The notes beneath the pieces are model-generated. The model searched no databases, had not been told where the DNA came from, and was given only the letters and a program-made list of their open reading frames with translations. Shown in pieces: positions 13,228-21,361 of a stretch of DNA of 22,244 bases (the first letter of the stretch is position 1; every line of letters begins with the position of its first letter). The DNA is from JBGLNJ01 sp964353405 (GTDB taxonomy: Bacteria > Chloroflexota > Anaerolineae > Fen-1058), in NCBI GenBank assembly GCA_964353405.1, contig CAYGWJ010000125.1:1-22244 (forward strand), in the 5' to 3' direction. A program made the translations under genes and the position numbers.

Positions 13228-14148
13228 ATGGAAGACAAAACTGCTGCACCTCAAATCAAACTGGCTCGGCCCGGCCGCGGCATTGATGCGCTGTTCAAGC
13301 TCGCCGTGATTTTCCTCGCCGCGTTCATCTTGGCAGTCACGCTGCTCGTCGTAGGCCGCGCGGCGATCTACAAGATTCACCCGTACGAGCGCGGATTGCA
13401 CCTGCGCGGCGGCATGTACTTGGGCACCGACCAGCCCGGCTGGCACGCGCAAATCCCTTTCTGGGATACCGTCATCATCGTCAAGGTCAACGAGCGGCTG
13501 GGCTATGTGGATCAGATCGCCGCCAACACCGCCGACGATCTTTCGATGGTCGTGAGCTTGCAGTTCACCTACCGCGTGACCGACCCGGCTCGCTTTGCGC
13601 TCGACGTGGACGACCCGGAGCGCATCTTGTTCGAGTTCGTGCAAGGGCGACTGCGCGACGTGGTCAACACCAAGACGATGGCCGACATGATGCACAGCCG
13701 CAGCGCATTTAACGAAGAGATTCTGACGCAAATGCGCACCAAGGAAACCCAATATGGTGTGCAGTTTGTGACGGTGCAGATTCAGAGCGCCACGCCGCCC
13801 GAAGAAGTCGTCCAGGCGATCAAGGATCGCATGGTAGCGCAGCAAAAGAAGGAGCAGGCCGACGCCGAAGCCGCTCAAAAGCGCACGCAGGCTGACGCAG
13901 AGTATTACCAGGCGCAAAAGATCGCCGACGGGCAGGCGTATCAGATCAAGCAAATCGCCACCGCCCAGCAAGAGTCCATCCGCCTGTTGCTGGCCCAGCT
14001 CGCCCAACATCCCGAAATCGCGATCAAGTACCTGGATTATATGATGACGCAGGAACTCAAGTCCAACAGCAAATGGGTCATTGGCGGCGGAGGCAATCCC
14101 ATCCTTGACCTGCGAGGCGGCGAAGCCATCACACTCACGCAAAGGTGA
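13228..14148 (+). CDS. SPFH/Band 7 (prohibitin-like) membrane protein
   Basis: The 306-residue protein has an N-terminal transmembrane helix (about residues 23-46) and then an SPFH domain (about 48-205), including the typical YERGLHLRGG, PGWHAQIPFWDT, FTYRVTDPARFAL and LRDVVNTKTMADMM segments. An Ala/Glu/Lys-rich coiled coil follows (about 205-260), and a Gly-rich tail ends it. SPFH proteins form large ring-like oligomers on membranes, organise microdomains and often regulate proteases. The start ATG 13228 has AAGGAG 6 nt upstream. The promoter is of the same ECF type as the sigma operon, so it should be induced with it. It is followed by a lectin-like gene after 3 nt, clearly one transcript. 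Confidence 0.9.
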   Translation: MEDKTAAPQIKLARPGRGIDALFKLAVIFLAAFILAVTLLVVGRAAIYKIHPYERGLHLRGGMYLGTDQPGWHAQIPFWDTVIIVKVNERLGYVDQIAANTADDLSMVVSLQFTYRVTDPARFALDVDDPERILFEFVQGRLRDVVNTKTMADMMHSRSAFNEEILTQMRTKETQYGVQFVTVQIQSATPPEEVVQAIKDRMVAQQKKEQADAEAAQKRTQADAEYYQAQKIADGQAYQIKQIATAQQESIRLLLAQLAQHPEIAIKYLDYMMTQELKSNSKWVIGGGGNPILDLRGGEAITLTQR

Positions 14149-14151
14149 CAG

Positions 14152-14634
14152 ATGAATCTACGACGCACTGTCTTGCTCATGGTACTGGCGCTCGGAGCGC
14201 TGTTGGCCTTTGGCGGACTGGTCGCTTCAGCGGCGTGGGGACCGCAGCCACAGGAAGCGCTGCTCGTCAACCGTGTTTATGCGTATCGCGGCTGGCAGAG
14301 CACCGGCATCCAATTGCACAAGGGAGACCAGTACATCCTTCACGCGGAGGGCCTATGGCTGTATTCGCCTTTCGCCGGGCCGAATGGGCCGGAAGGGCAT
14401 CGCCGCTACCTCGCGCCGAGCTTTTACCCGTTGCCGAACGTAGGCGGCGGGTCACTCATCGGGCGAGTCGGAGAGGAGGGGCAGCCATTCTATGTGGGCC
14501 GGGGCAGGTCGGGCCTGGCGGATCGCAATGGTTTGCTCTATCTGCGAATTGACGACGACCTGCTGGGTGACAACGTCGGCTCGGTCACCCTCGAGGTGAC
14601 GGTGATTGCGCCGACGCCCACACCCAAAAAATAA
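14152..14634 (+). CDS. Secreted LecA (PA-IL)-like lectin-domain protein
   Basis: The 160-residue protein has a signal peptide (about 1-27: basic start, hydrophobic core, then ASAAWG). The rest resembles the galactose-binding PA-IL fold: VYAYRGWQSTGIQLHKGDQY, EGLWLYSPFAGPNGPEG, LIGRVGEEGQPFYVGRG, and LLYLRIDDDLLGDNVGSVTLEV. In LecA the last of these loops carries calcium and sugar ligands, here represented by the DDDLLGDN stretch. Binding to sugars is inferred from family. It ends in a short Thr/Pro tail. It starts 3 nt after the SPFH stop and uses AAAGG inside that gene's end as ribosome site. It is probably co-induced by the ECF-type promoter upstream of the SPFH gene. Many such proteins in environmental bacteria remain uncharacterised. 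Confidence 0.78.
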   Translation: MNLRRTVLLMVLALGALLAFGGLVASAAWGPQPQEALLVNRVYAYRGWQSTGIQLHKGDQYILHAEGLWLYSPFAGPNGPEGHRRYLAPSFYPLPNVGGGSLIGRVGEEGQPFYVGRGRSGLADRNGLLYLRIDDDLLGDNVGSVTLEVTVIAPTPTPKK

Positions 14635-14648
14635 AAGATCGCAGCAGT

Positions 14649-16172
14649 CTATTCCGGCAACCTGGATTCCCAGCCCTTCAATACCGGTCGGCCATTTCCA
14701 GGCGCGGACAGGCCATTGGAGGGCGGCGCAGTGCGCAGCGCCTCGAATGGAGGGTTCGAAAAATAGCGCCAGGTGACGGCGCGCACGTCCGCAGTCGTGT
14801 GAGCGGACAAGGTGACAAAGAAATCATCCGCCGTGGCGATGCGGAACGCTTCGCGCCGGTAGAGGTCGCGCAAAAAACTGGTGAACGCAGGCTGGCCGAT
14901 TTGCTGGCGGAGCATGTCAATGAACAGAGCGCCCCGGTTATACACAGCGCTGATGTAATTCTGGTGATAATGAAAGTCATAGATAGATGAATCCACCGCC
15001 CTGACCGGCGCGGCGTCGTAGATCACCTGGCTCCGCCACCACCACACATCGCGCGGTGAATAGAACTCGTAATAGCGCAGCTCGTTGAAACGCGCCATGC
15101 CCTCATCCAGCCAGGGCTCGCGCGCCTGGTCATCACCCACCACGCCGTACCACCACTGATGTGAGACTTCGTGCGCGGCGATGCGGACGAGCCGGTTGCG
15201 ATTTGTCCCGTTATAGTCGGCAAACTCTTGCTCTCCCAACGCCACCAGACCGGAAAACTCCATGCTCCACGGCCCGTTGACTTCGGCCACGCGCAGCGTT
15301 GTGTATGGGTAGGGGCCATACAGCGCCGTATACAACGACACAGAGCGAATCACGGCTTGCAGCGTCACCGGCGCTAGGCGCGCGTGCTCGTCGAACGTGT
15401 AGAGCGAGTACGTCACGCCGCCCATATTCACGCGCGTTTCCCAGTAACGCGGGCTGGCGATGAACGCTAAAGTCCGGCCGCGCGGCAGATCAAAATGCCA
15501 GACATTGTCCTTGCGCGCGAGGTTCTCGCGCGTCATCTCCCCACCCGCCACAATCTGCACGCCGGGGGTCGCCGTAATCGTCGCCGTATAATCCGCTGAC
15601 TCGCTGGCAAACGGGTCGCCCACCGGGTGCCATGGCACGCCGAGCCAACCGCTGCCCGCCCGATAGGGCGCGAGCAACGGATACCAGTAGCCGACGGTCA
15701 TCTGGTCTTCGGTGTAAGCGAGATTGGCCGCCGCAAAACTTGTCACGTCTTGGCCCAAGCGCTCGGGGAACACGGAAAAGCTGATCGTCAGCGTCACCAC
15801 ATCGGCCGGCGCCAGTTGCGAGGGCAGTGTAACGGTCAGCAGCGTTCCCGCAAAAACAAGATCAGCTGGTCGCTCTCCAACCGAAACATTGTGCAAGAGA
15901 AACACACCCACCTCATGTGCTGCCGGCACATTGAACACCAACTCGGACAACGTCACGCCGGCTGGGTTCGGCACAACGACTTGCTCGACCGCATCCAGGC
16001 TGTGATAGTTATAGTTTAGATCAATGTCGAAGGTGTAATGAGGAAGCGCGGGCTCGACTGCCTGTTGAGGCGAAAAAGATGCAGCGTGAGCGCGAGAGGC
16101 CAACGCCGCCCAGCAGCACAAGATCACACAGGCAAACGCGGCGGCGCGTTGAGGCAATGGCGGCATCCTCAT
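14649..16172 (-). CDS. Secreted M1-type zinc metallopeptidase
   Basis: The 507-residue protein starts most likely at ATG 16172, 4 nt after the Cas6-like gene's stop; ATG 16166 is an alternative. A signal peptide ends near SRAHA-ASF (residues 26-33). The N-terminal beta domain follows (about 45-240). The catalytic part has GPWSMEFSG (a variant of the GAMEN exopeptidase motif) and the zinc site H334-EVS-H338 followed by E357 after exactly 18 residues, the M1 arrangement. YNRGALF further on holds the expected catalytic Tyr. Residues 45-78 are encoded by a 98-bp stretch repeated almost exactly at 21381-21478. The family hydrolyses peptides from the N-terminus; here it would act outside the cell. 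Its position behind the RAMP operon is probably the result of recombination rather than shared function. Confidence 0.9.
   Translation of the reverse strand: MRMPPLPQRAAAFACVILCCWAALASRAHAASFSPQQAVEPALPHYTFDIDLNYNYHSLDAVEQVVVPNPAGVTLSELVFNVPAAHEVGVFLLHNVSVGERPADLVFAGTLLTVTLPSQLAPADVVTLTISFSVFPERLGQDVTSFAAANLAYTEDQMTVGYWYPLLAPYRAGSGWLGVPWHPVGDPFASESADYTATITATPGVQIVAGGEMTRENLARKDNVWHFDLPRGRTLAFIASPRYWETRVNMGGVTYSLYTFDEHARLAPVTLQAVIRSVSLYTALYGPYPYTTLRVAEVNGPWSMEFSGLVALGEQEFADYNGTNRNRLVRIAAHEVSHQWWYGVVGDDQAREPWLDEGMARFNELRYYEFYSPRDVWWWRSQVIYDAAPVRAVDSSIYDFHYHQNYISAVYNRGALFIDMLRQQIGQPAFTSFLRDLYRREAFRIATADDFFVTLSAHTTADVRAVTWRYFSNPPFEALRTAPPSNGLSAPGNGRPVLKGWESRLPE
15943..16040. repeat. 98-bp direct repeat, copy A (inside intact M1 peptidase gene)
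   Basis: This stretch matches 21381-21478 at 96 of 98 positions, in the same orientation. Sequence outside the repeat is much less alike, including the two signal peptides. Together with copy B it brackets the whole RAMP operon. Confidence 0.92.
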
Positions 16173-16176
16173 GCTG

Positions 16177-17130
16177 CTAACCCATGACAAACGTACCGCA
16201 GCCGAAATGCGTCTGCTTGCCCACGTGAAGAATGGAAGCCAGTTCAAGATAAGGGACGAGCGGATCGGGGATGAACAAAAACGTCTGCGTGCCCGTCCAG
16301 CGCCCAGGCCAGCCCTTGGGCGCGCGCTTGATCTCTTGATTGCGCAGGGGAAATTCGGTCGCCTGTTTCATCGCGCCGCGCAGCGGGGCTTGATCTTGTG
16401 CGCTTAACATGTTCCACACATCGGCGGGCGCGCGGCGCTTGCCAGGGATGAACAGCCCCATCCGCGTGGCCAGCGCCTCGAGCAACTCGGGCAAAGTCGG
16501 GGCCGATTGTTTTGAAGGCAGGTCGAACGGCGTGAGCCACGTCAGGCGGTCGAGCGTGCGCTCCGAGGTTGAGGTGAACGTCAGCCCGTCGGCCCATTGC
16601 TTTGGCGTCGCGCGATAGCGCAAGTCCAACTTGCCGTCGCGCGCCGCCGGTTCCCATTGCGCGCCGCGCGCCGCGTAAATCGCCTGGATATCAAAGCGGC
16701 CCCACAGGCTGTTGGGGCGATGCCAGCGCGGATCACTAGTCGTGCTGGCTTCTTCCATGGCGGGCAAGATGACTTCCAGGAACAGTCCGTGGTCGGCGCT
16801 GTTGCCGATGAGTTTGATCTCGCACAAGATCAGCTCGCCGCGCCCATAGACCTGCTTGCCTGGATAGACGAACAAGACCGACTCGATGGGCCACGCCGCT
16901 TCGGGAACTGGCACGTTATTCTTCTTGGCGCCGTCGTCATAGCCTTCCCACTTGGTCATCGCCTTGCGCCAGGGTTGCGCCTCACGCGTCGGCAATCGCT
17001 CGGCGATCAGCGTTCCCAGCACGTGGGACATTTCGACGGGGAGGCAGCGGGGCAGCCGCACCAGCGTTCGATTGACCCGCCACACCACAAGGTAACGAAT
17101 GAGGCTAATCGGACTGATAATAGGCCACAT
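16177..17130 (-). CDS. cas6: Cas6-like RAMP endoribonuclease
   Basis: The 317-residue protein ends in LELASILHVGKQTHFGCGTFVM. This is the Gly-rich C-terminal signature of the Cas6 family with PF10040-type C-terminal domain, which usually reads hVGKgtxFGlG. The family cuts CRISPR precursor RNA in the repeat. The N-terminal half (LIRYLVVWRVNRTLVRLPRCLP, then VLGTLIAERLP) fits a first RRM-like fold. The middle carries GELILCEIKLIGNSADHGLFLEVILPAMEEA, similar to the central strands of that family. It overlaps the preceding zinc-ribbon gene by 26 nt, which indicates translational coupling. The exact start is uncertain, since no good ribosome site is seen. It is the last of three genes of the RAMP operon. 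A bare fold-level match to another RAMP protein is the main alternative. Confidence 0.72.
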   Translation of the reverse strand: MWPIISPISLIRYLVVWRVNRTLVRLPRCLPVEMSHVLGTLIAERLPTREAQPWRKAMTKWEGYDDGAKKNNVPVPEAAWPIESVLFVYPGKQVYGRGELILCEIKLIGNSADHGLFLEVILPAMEEASTTSDPRWHRPNSLWGRFDIQAIYAARGAQWEPAARDGKLDLRYRATPKQWADGLTFTSTSERTLDRLTWLTPFDLPSKQSAPTLPELLEALATRMGLFIPGKRRAPADVWNMLSAQDQAPLRGAMKQATEFPLRNQEIKRAPKGWPGRWTGTQTFLFIPDPLVPYLELASILHVGKQTHFGCGTFVMG

Positions 17131-18010
17131 AATCCATCAGCTCATAAAATAACTTGATGCGGTCCTGAGGCCATTGCCGGATGTTCCACGCGCTTAACAT
17201 GTCCTTGGCTGGTTGGCTCAACAGCCCCATCAGCCGTCCCCAGTAGAACTGCGTCTCGGCCGGATCTTTTATCGTCAGCAGTTGATGCAGCATCTGCTGC
17301 TCATCGGGCAGCAAGAGCGTGCGAAAGACCGCCGCCATTTCCAGCACGCTGAGAAAATCCGAAATGTCGAATGTGAGGACACCCTTACGCTCGAATACGC
17401 GCGGGATAAGCACCTGGTATGGCGCGGCATAAAACCTCACCCGCAGGCGATCCATCGAAAAAGTGGTTTCGTAATGAATGACGCGGCACAGCACATCGGC
17501 CATACTGAGGTCGCCGCTCACGCCGACGGTGGGAACGATTTGAATGAGGCCCTTGAGCTCCTCACCGTGATACATCACTAACTCTTGGAGGAAAGGTTTT
17601 AGCTCGCGGTGCCGCAGCATTACCAGGAAGCGATTCTCGTCCTGGACGAGCTGACCGAGGATGTGACGGTCTTGTCCATGGGAGGCTGCGCCAAAGCCCT
17701 GACCGCTCAATTGCCTGGGCAAGCGATTGACAAAGCCCCAGATGACGATGGACTCGCGTGAGAGATCACCCAGACGGCGCGAACGGTTCAAGATAGCCTG
17801 GCACGCCCGACAGTAATGAGACTTTTGCTGAGGGGAAGACTGGCGAGGATAAACCCAGCACCTTTGGCAAGGGCCGCGCAGCGCGGAATGAGGCGGCCCG
17901 ATCTCTTGCTCATTGAGTAAGAGATCGGGTTGCGTCTCTAAACATTCCAGCGTCGCCAATAGTTCAGCGCCGGAGCGACTCCGGCGCAGCCAATCAAAGC
18001 CGTTTAGCAT
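17105..18010 (-). CDS. Zinc-ribbon protein of unknown function in the RAMP operon, 301 aa
   Basis: The start ATG 18010 overlaps the end of the RAMP-fusion gene by 17 nt, and the longer frame back to 18220 lies entirely within that gene and is rejected. Residues about 45-75 hold four cysteines as GPCQRCWVYP and HYCRACQAIL, a zinc ribbon. It is followed by SRRLGDLSRESIVIWGFVNRLP. The remaining 200 residues are mixed alpha/beta, with FSMDRLRVRFYAAPYQVLIPR and a helical end (DMLSAWNIRQWPQDRIKLFYELMDY). I do not recognise the family. Its place between a Cas7-like fusion and a Cas6-like gene, overlapping both, argues that it works with them. Nucleic-acid or target binding, or structural help to the effector, are possibilities only. 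Confidence 0.8.
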   Translation of the reverse strand: MLNGFDWLRRSRSGAELLATLECLETQPDLLLNEQEIGPPHSALRGPCQRCWVYPRQSSPQQKSHYCRACQAILNRSRRLGDLSRESIVIWGFVNRLPRQLSGQGFGAASHGQDRHILGQLVQDENRFLVMLRHRELKPFLQELVMYHGEELKGLIQIVPTVGVSGDLSMADVLCRVIHYETTFSMDRLRVRFYAAPYQVLIPRVFERKGVLTFDISDFLSVLEMAAVFRTLLLPDEQQMLHQLLTIKDPAETQFYWGRLMGLLSQPAKDMLSAWNIRQWPQDRIKLFYELMDYVAYYQSD

Positions 18011-21000
18011 CCAGCGCCTTGACCAGTTCAGTGTGATGGGCGATGACGCCGCCAATGGCGGACGGTTTGATCCACTCGGCAGACTGGATCGGCGTACGCT
18101 CATCCGCTTCGGGCTTGCCTGCGTAGCGGTTCGCCCAATTGACAAGAAAGCTCTCCGGCAGAACGCGCAAACGCAGGCTGCCAAAGCCGAGGTAACGATT
18201 GTTGCCAATCTTGTGCGCAAAGTCTGGTTCGAGCGCCACGCACCACATCAGCCGTTGCAACTCTTGCTCGTCCAAATTCCAAAAGCGAAGCGTAAAACGG
18301 GCGCGCGCGCCTGGGAGGATAGCACGCAAGTAGCTGGCCTGCACTGTATCGGGCGCAAAACTATCGAGCCGCTTGACCAGCGGAGCGATCGGTGCGTGCG
18401 GAAACAGCCGCCAGGTATTTGCAATTTGCAGTTTGGTCGCGCGCGTATCCGATGCGCTTTGCCACTCGCCGCCGATGTACTTCCATTTTCCGTAGGGATA
18501 CGGCACTTGGAACCACGCAAACTGCGGGTTATCGAACGTGCCAAAGCTGAACGCGAGCCGGCCCATGATCGCCTGATTCTGTCCCGTGCCCACCCAACCG
18601 AACAAGCTGTCCGCCGGATTCAAGTGGCGAATGTCCGCGCCGGTCTCTTTTGAATCGCTCGCGATAGAATAGATGTGACGAATCATTCCCTTGAGACTGC
18701 GGCTGGGCAGCGCATAACTCTTGGTCGCATCGCGCAATTCCGCCTTCGGTGAAGCCAGCGCAAAGAAATCCCACCCGTTGACGGGCCCATCGGCCAGCGT
18801 TGTGGTGAACGAAGGCTGGCCGCTTTCGCGCACATTGGTCGGCGTGAGCAGCTCGGCTTCAATCGTCAGCGTGCCACAATAGCCGCCGAACGCCCGATGC
18901 GATGTAAAGCCCTGCGCTGACTTGGGTGGCGTCGGCGCGACCTTGAGTGTGTGCGCCAGGGGGCGAACCGCCTTGAGGGCATTGGCCGCCGCTTCGGCTT
19001 CCAGCTCCAATTTCTGCCAGAGGCCGGCGTGCGCCAGCGACGGCTTACCCCCGGGACTTGGCTGGCCAAACAATTTGGCGCTCACGCCGTTCGGGTCGGT
19101 CGTCAACCAAACGAGTTTGGTCACGGACGCCTTGACCCAGCCAAAGCCGCTCGTCTTTTCGCCGCCAAGCGGGATATCGCCTTTTTGAAAGTCCTCGATC
19201 AAGTGAACCAAGAATGACACTGCTTCCAAATCATCTTCACTCACATCCTGCACATCTATGCCCAGGTTGAAAACGAGCTGATCGCCGTAGGCAAAGAGGT
19301 AATCGGTCTTGGCCGTCTCGATGGGTTGCCCGGTTTGGGGATCCATCCTCACGCCATCCATCGAGCACCACGAGCGCCCGGTGTCGCGCGGGTCGGCCAG
19401 GTACGCATCGGAAAAGAAGGCCAGCCCTCGCCGCCGCTGCGCGCCGAACAGGCGATTCAACAGCTCGGCCGTGTCGGGCGATTCACCCCACAGCGTTTTG
19501 AGCACCTGGGAAGCGCGCTTGCGAAACGCGCCCTTGATCGTGCTGCCAGGAACGTAAACCTCCCACGCGCCTTCGCCCTGCGAGGAAGGCGACCAGGCGA
19601 GCATCCGCATAAAGACAGTGTCGTAAGGCTTGCCATATTTTTGCGAGACCTCTCGATTGGCCGGGCCGCCCGCGCGAAAGTCAATCTGATGCGGCTGCGC
19701 CAATTCCTGGCGCGTCTTTTCGCGGTAGCTCTTGAGGAAGGCGATAAAGTTGCGGTCGTTGGTGATACTCTTGCGCAAGTTGCCGGGCGCGAGCATATGC
19801 TGGAACTTGACCCGGCTGTGCTCGTCGAGGAAGGTGCGCCATACGTTGGCGTTGACGCCCTCCGGCGGCTCGCTCCGGTCGTCCCATTGCCGTTCGCTGA
19901 TTTTGCCATCCAGCAGCATGGTCTTGATCAGCAAATGGCCCTCGCGGTTGGCGAGTTCCACGTCCACCCACGCATCGCTTTGTAACAGTTTGACCTGTTG
20001 ATCCACCTGATCGTAAAGCTGCGGTAGGAGTGGCTGGCAGGCTTGCGAGAGCAGATCAGTCAGCGCCGCTTCGTTTTGAATCTGAGCAGCCAATCGCTCT
20101 TGCAGAGCAACGTCCAGCCCCAGGCCTGACGCAATTTCAGTCCACGCGCCCTGGTTGAGTTGCCGGCCGGCCTCGCGCTTGTGTTCCAGACCTTCCATGA
20201 CACGCTTGGCCATATTGGCCTTTTTGCCCATCGCCTCTTTGAGTGCAGCTTCCACCGCCGACTGGCTGGCGAAGGGTTTGTCACACGAGGGGCGGATGGC
20301 GTCAAGCACGTCCTTGGAGACCGGGTACTTGCCCTTGCTCAACTTTCGCAAAGACGCCGAAGGCAACACCCACGTTTCGACTTCGTCGCTCGAGCGCTCG
20401 CGCAGCCAGATGGCAATAATGCGCGGCAAGTACGCAGCGAATTTTTTCTTCCAATCTTCCGGGCTGAGGATCGGCCCGCCGATGGACAACTCCAGGCGGC
20501 TTCGAATTGGGTCAGGCAAGCCCTTCATCGCGCCGACAAGCCAGCGGCCTTCAATCGCGGCAAAGGAGGGCACTTCGGGGTCCACCTTGCCCCAGTTCCA
20601 GCCGACGAGCACCGGGTTGGTGGCGTTGAAGGTCAAGGCCAGCCGCAAGTGATTCGCCTTGGCCTGAGCAGAAACTGCGCCGGGCGCCGGCTTTCCCAAT
20701 GGCACGTCCATTTCCAGCCGGCAGCGCCCCAGTCCCTTGCTCTTGCCCGCGCCAAACCAAAAGCGGCCTTGTTTCAATTCCTCCAGGAGATAGTACAGCC
20801 GCGCCGCATGATCGCCTTGCGCCAACACTGCATCGTCCACCGAGAGCGACAGGTCAAACACCGAGTTGCGGAACAGCGTTTCCATTTTATAGTTGGCGTT
20901 GGCTTCCGCCGCCCAGCGGTCTTCGTCCAGCTTGATGCCCATGCGCAAATCGAAAAAGTGATCGCGTGGATAGTTCTCTTCACACAGCTTGCACTCGACC

Positions 21001-21248
21001 CGCGTGATGAGCTTGCCGGGCATGGGCGACCCATACAAGCGCAGCCACAACCGGTTGAGCAAGCCAAGGTTCTTGCCGTCGCGCGACTCGCCGACAAAAG
21101 CGTCCATCAGCGCCTGAGCAGTGCCCGTGATTTCCCCTGCCAGTGAGACCAATCGTTGCGTTCCATCGCCGTCGCGCGTAAAGAGTGTCTTGCGTCCGTT
21201 CCCTCGGTAAATGGGAGACTCGGCGTAGAGTTTGCCTTCCAACAACAT
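17994..21248 (-). CDS. Giant multi-RAMP (Cas7-like) fusion protein, 1084 aa
   Basis: The start ATG 21248 has a perfect AGGAGG (21255-21260) 6 nt upstream. At least three Cas7-type modules are visible, each ending in a Gly-rich loop: GAGKSKGLG at 166-174, PLGGEKTSGFG at 693-703, and GNNRYLGFG at 1015-1023. Modules two and three also show the Cas7 start-of-fold motif, VPGSTIKGAFR (566-576) and LPSRSLKGMIR (847-857), each followed by LFG (600-602 and 882-884). Module two has D543 in PYDTVFMR where Csm3-type proteins carry their RNA-cleaving Asp. Residues 200-300 may be a fourth, degenerate RAMP. Residues 310-425 are charged and helical, which could serve as a Cas11-like part. Module one has a CKLCEE cysteine pair (86-89). 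Such fusions are known in type III-E (Cas7-11) and some III-D systems; this one is shorter and I cannot place it in either. Confidence 0.85.
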   Translation of the reverse strand: MLLEGKLYAESPIYRGNGRKTLFTRDGDGTQRLVSLAGEITGTAQALMDAFVGESRDGKNLGLLNRLWLRLYGSPMPGKLITRVECKLCEENYPRDHFFDLRMGIKLDEDRWAAEANANYKMETLFRNSVFDLSLSVDDAVLAQGDHAARLYYLLEELKQGRFWFGAGKSKGLGRCRLEMDVPLGKPAPGAVSAQAKANHLRLALTFNATNPVLVGWNWGKVDPEVPSFAAIEGRWLVGAMKGLPDPIRSRLELSIGGPILSPEDWKKKFAAYLPRIIAIWLRERSSDEVETWVLPSASLRKLSKGKYPVSKDVLDAIRPSCDKPFASQSAVEAALKEAMGKKANMAKRVMEGLEHKREAGRQLNQGAWTEIASGLGLDVALQERLAAQIQNEAALTDLLSQACQPLLPQLYDQVDQQVKLLQSDAWVDVELANREGHLLIKTMLLDGKISERQWDDRSEPPEGVNANVWRTFLDEHSRVKFQHMLAPGNLRKSITNDRNFIAFLKSYREKTRQELAQPHQIDFRAGGPANREVSQKYGKPYDTVFMRMLAWSPSSQGEGAWEVYVPGSTIKGAFRKRASQVLKTLWGESPDTAELLNRLFGAQRRRGLAFFSDAYLADPRDTGRSWCSMDGVRMDPQTGQPIETAKTDYLFAYGDQLVFNLGIDVQDVSEDDLEAVSFLVHLIEDFQKGDIPLGGEKTSGFGWVKASVTKLVWLTTDPNGVSAKLFGQPSPGGKPSLAHAGLWQKLELEAEAAANALKAVRPLAHTLKVAPTPPKSAQGFTSHRAFGGYCGTLTIEAELLTPTNVRESGQPSFTTTLADGPVNGWDFFALASPKAELRDATKSYALPSRSLKGMIRHIYSIASDSKETGADIRHLNPADSLFGWVGTGQNQAIMGRLAFSFGTFDNPQFAWFQVPYPYGKWKYIGGEWQSASDTRATKLQIANTWRLFPHAPIAPLVKRLDSFAPDTVQASYLRAILPGARARFTLRFWNLDEQELQRLMWCVALEPDFAHKIGNNRYLGFGSLRLRVLPESFLVNWANRYAGKPEADERTPIQSAEWIKPSAIGGVIAHHTELVKALDAKRL

Positions 21249-21315
21249 GTTTTTCCTCCTGGGGTCATGCGTTTGCGAGTGGCATTTGCGGCGCCGTATG
21301 CGAGCGCCGTGGGCT

Positions 21316-21344
21316 ATTGTACAGGATGAGGGGACAGAACGCAA
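21316..21344 (-). promoter_or_regulatory. Promoter of the RAMP operon
   Basis: On the minus strand TTGCGT (21339-21344), 17 nt, then TACAAT (21316-21321), 67 nt upstream of the RAMP-fusion start. It lies just behind the truncated M1 peptidase, so the operon brings its own promoter. Confidence 0.72.
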
Positions 21345-21361
21345 CTTATAAATCGGCAAAG

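Noticed and set aside
13207..14142. 311-aa open frame on the minus strand opposite the SPFH gene
   Set aside because: It is Leu/His/Asp-rich shadow sequence without motif; the plus frame has a full SPFH domain, ribosome site and promoter.
18011..18220. Longer N-terminus for the zinc-ribbon protein
   Set aside because: It lies wholly inside the RAMP-fusion gene, is low-quality Arg/Ser-rich sequence, and ATG 18010 gives a tight normal overlap.
20160..21146. 328-aa open frame on the plus strand opposite the RAMP fusion
   Set aside because: Composition is Arg/Gln/Ala-rich, it has no domain, and it is antisense to a well-supported gene.
16177..21248. Direct assignment as type III-E (gRAMP/Cas7-11)
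   Set aside because: The fusion is shorter than the Cas7-11 proteins I know, the TPR-CHAT, Csx30 and Csx31 partners are absent, and the neighbouring zinc-ribbon gene does not fit. The ECF sigma gene in this window is 13 kb away and belongs to the exosortase operon.
21249..21359. Longer N-terminus for the RAMP fusion
   Set aside because: It covers the promoter and the AGGAGG site; the RAMP fold begins at MLLEGKLYAESPIY.
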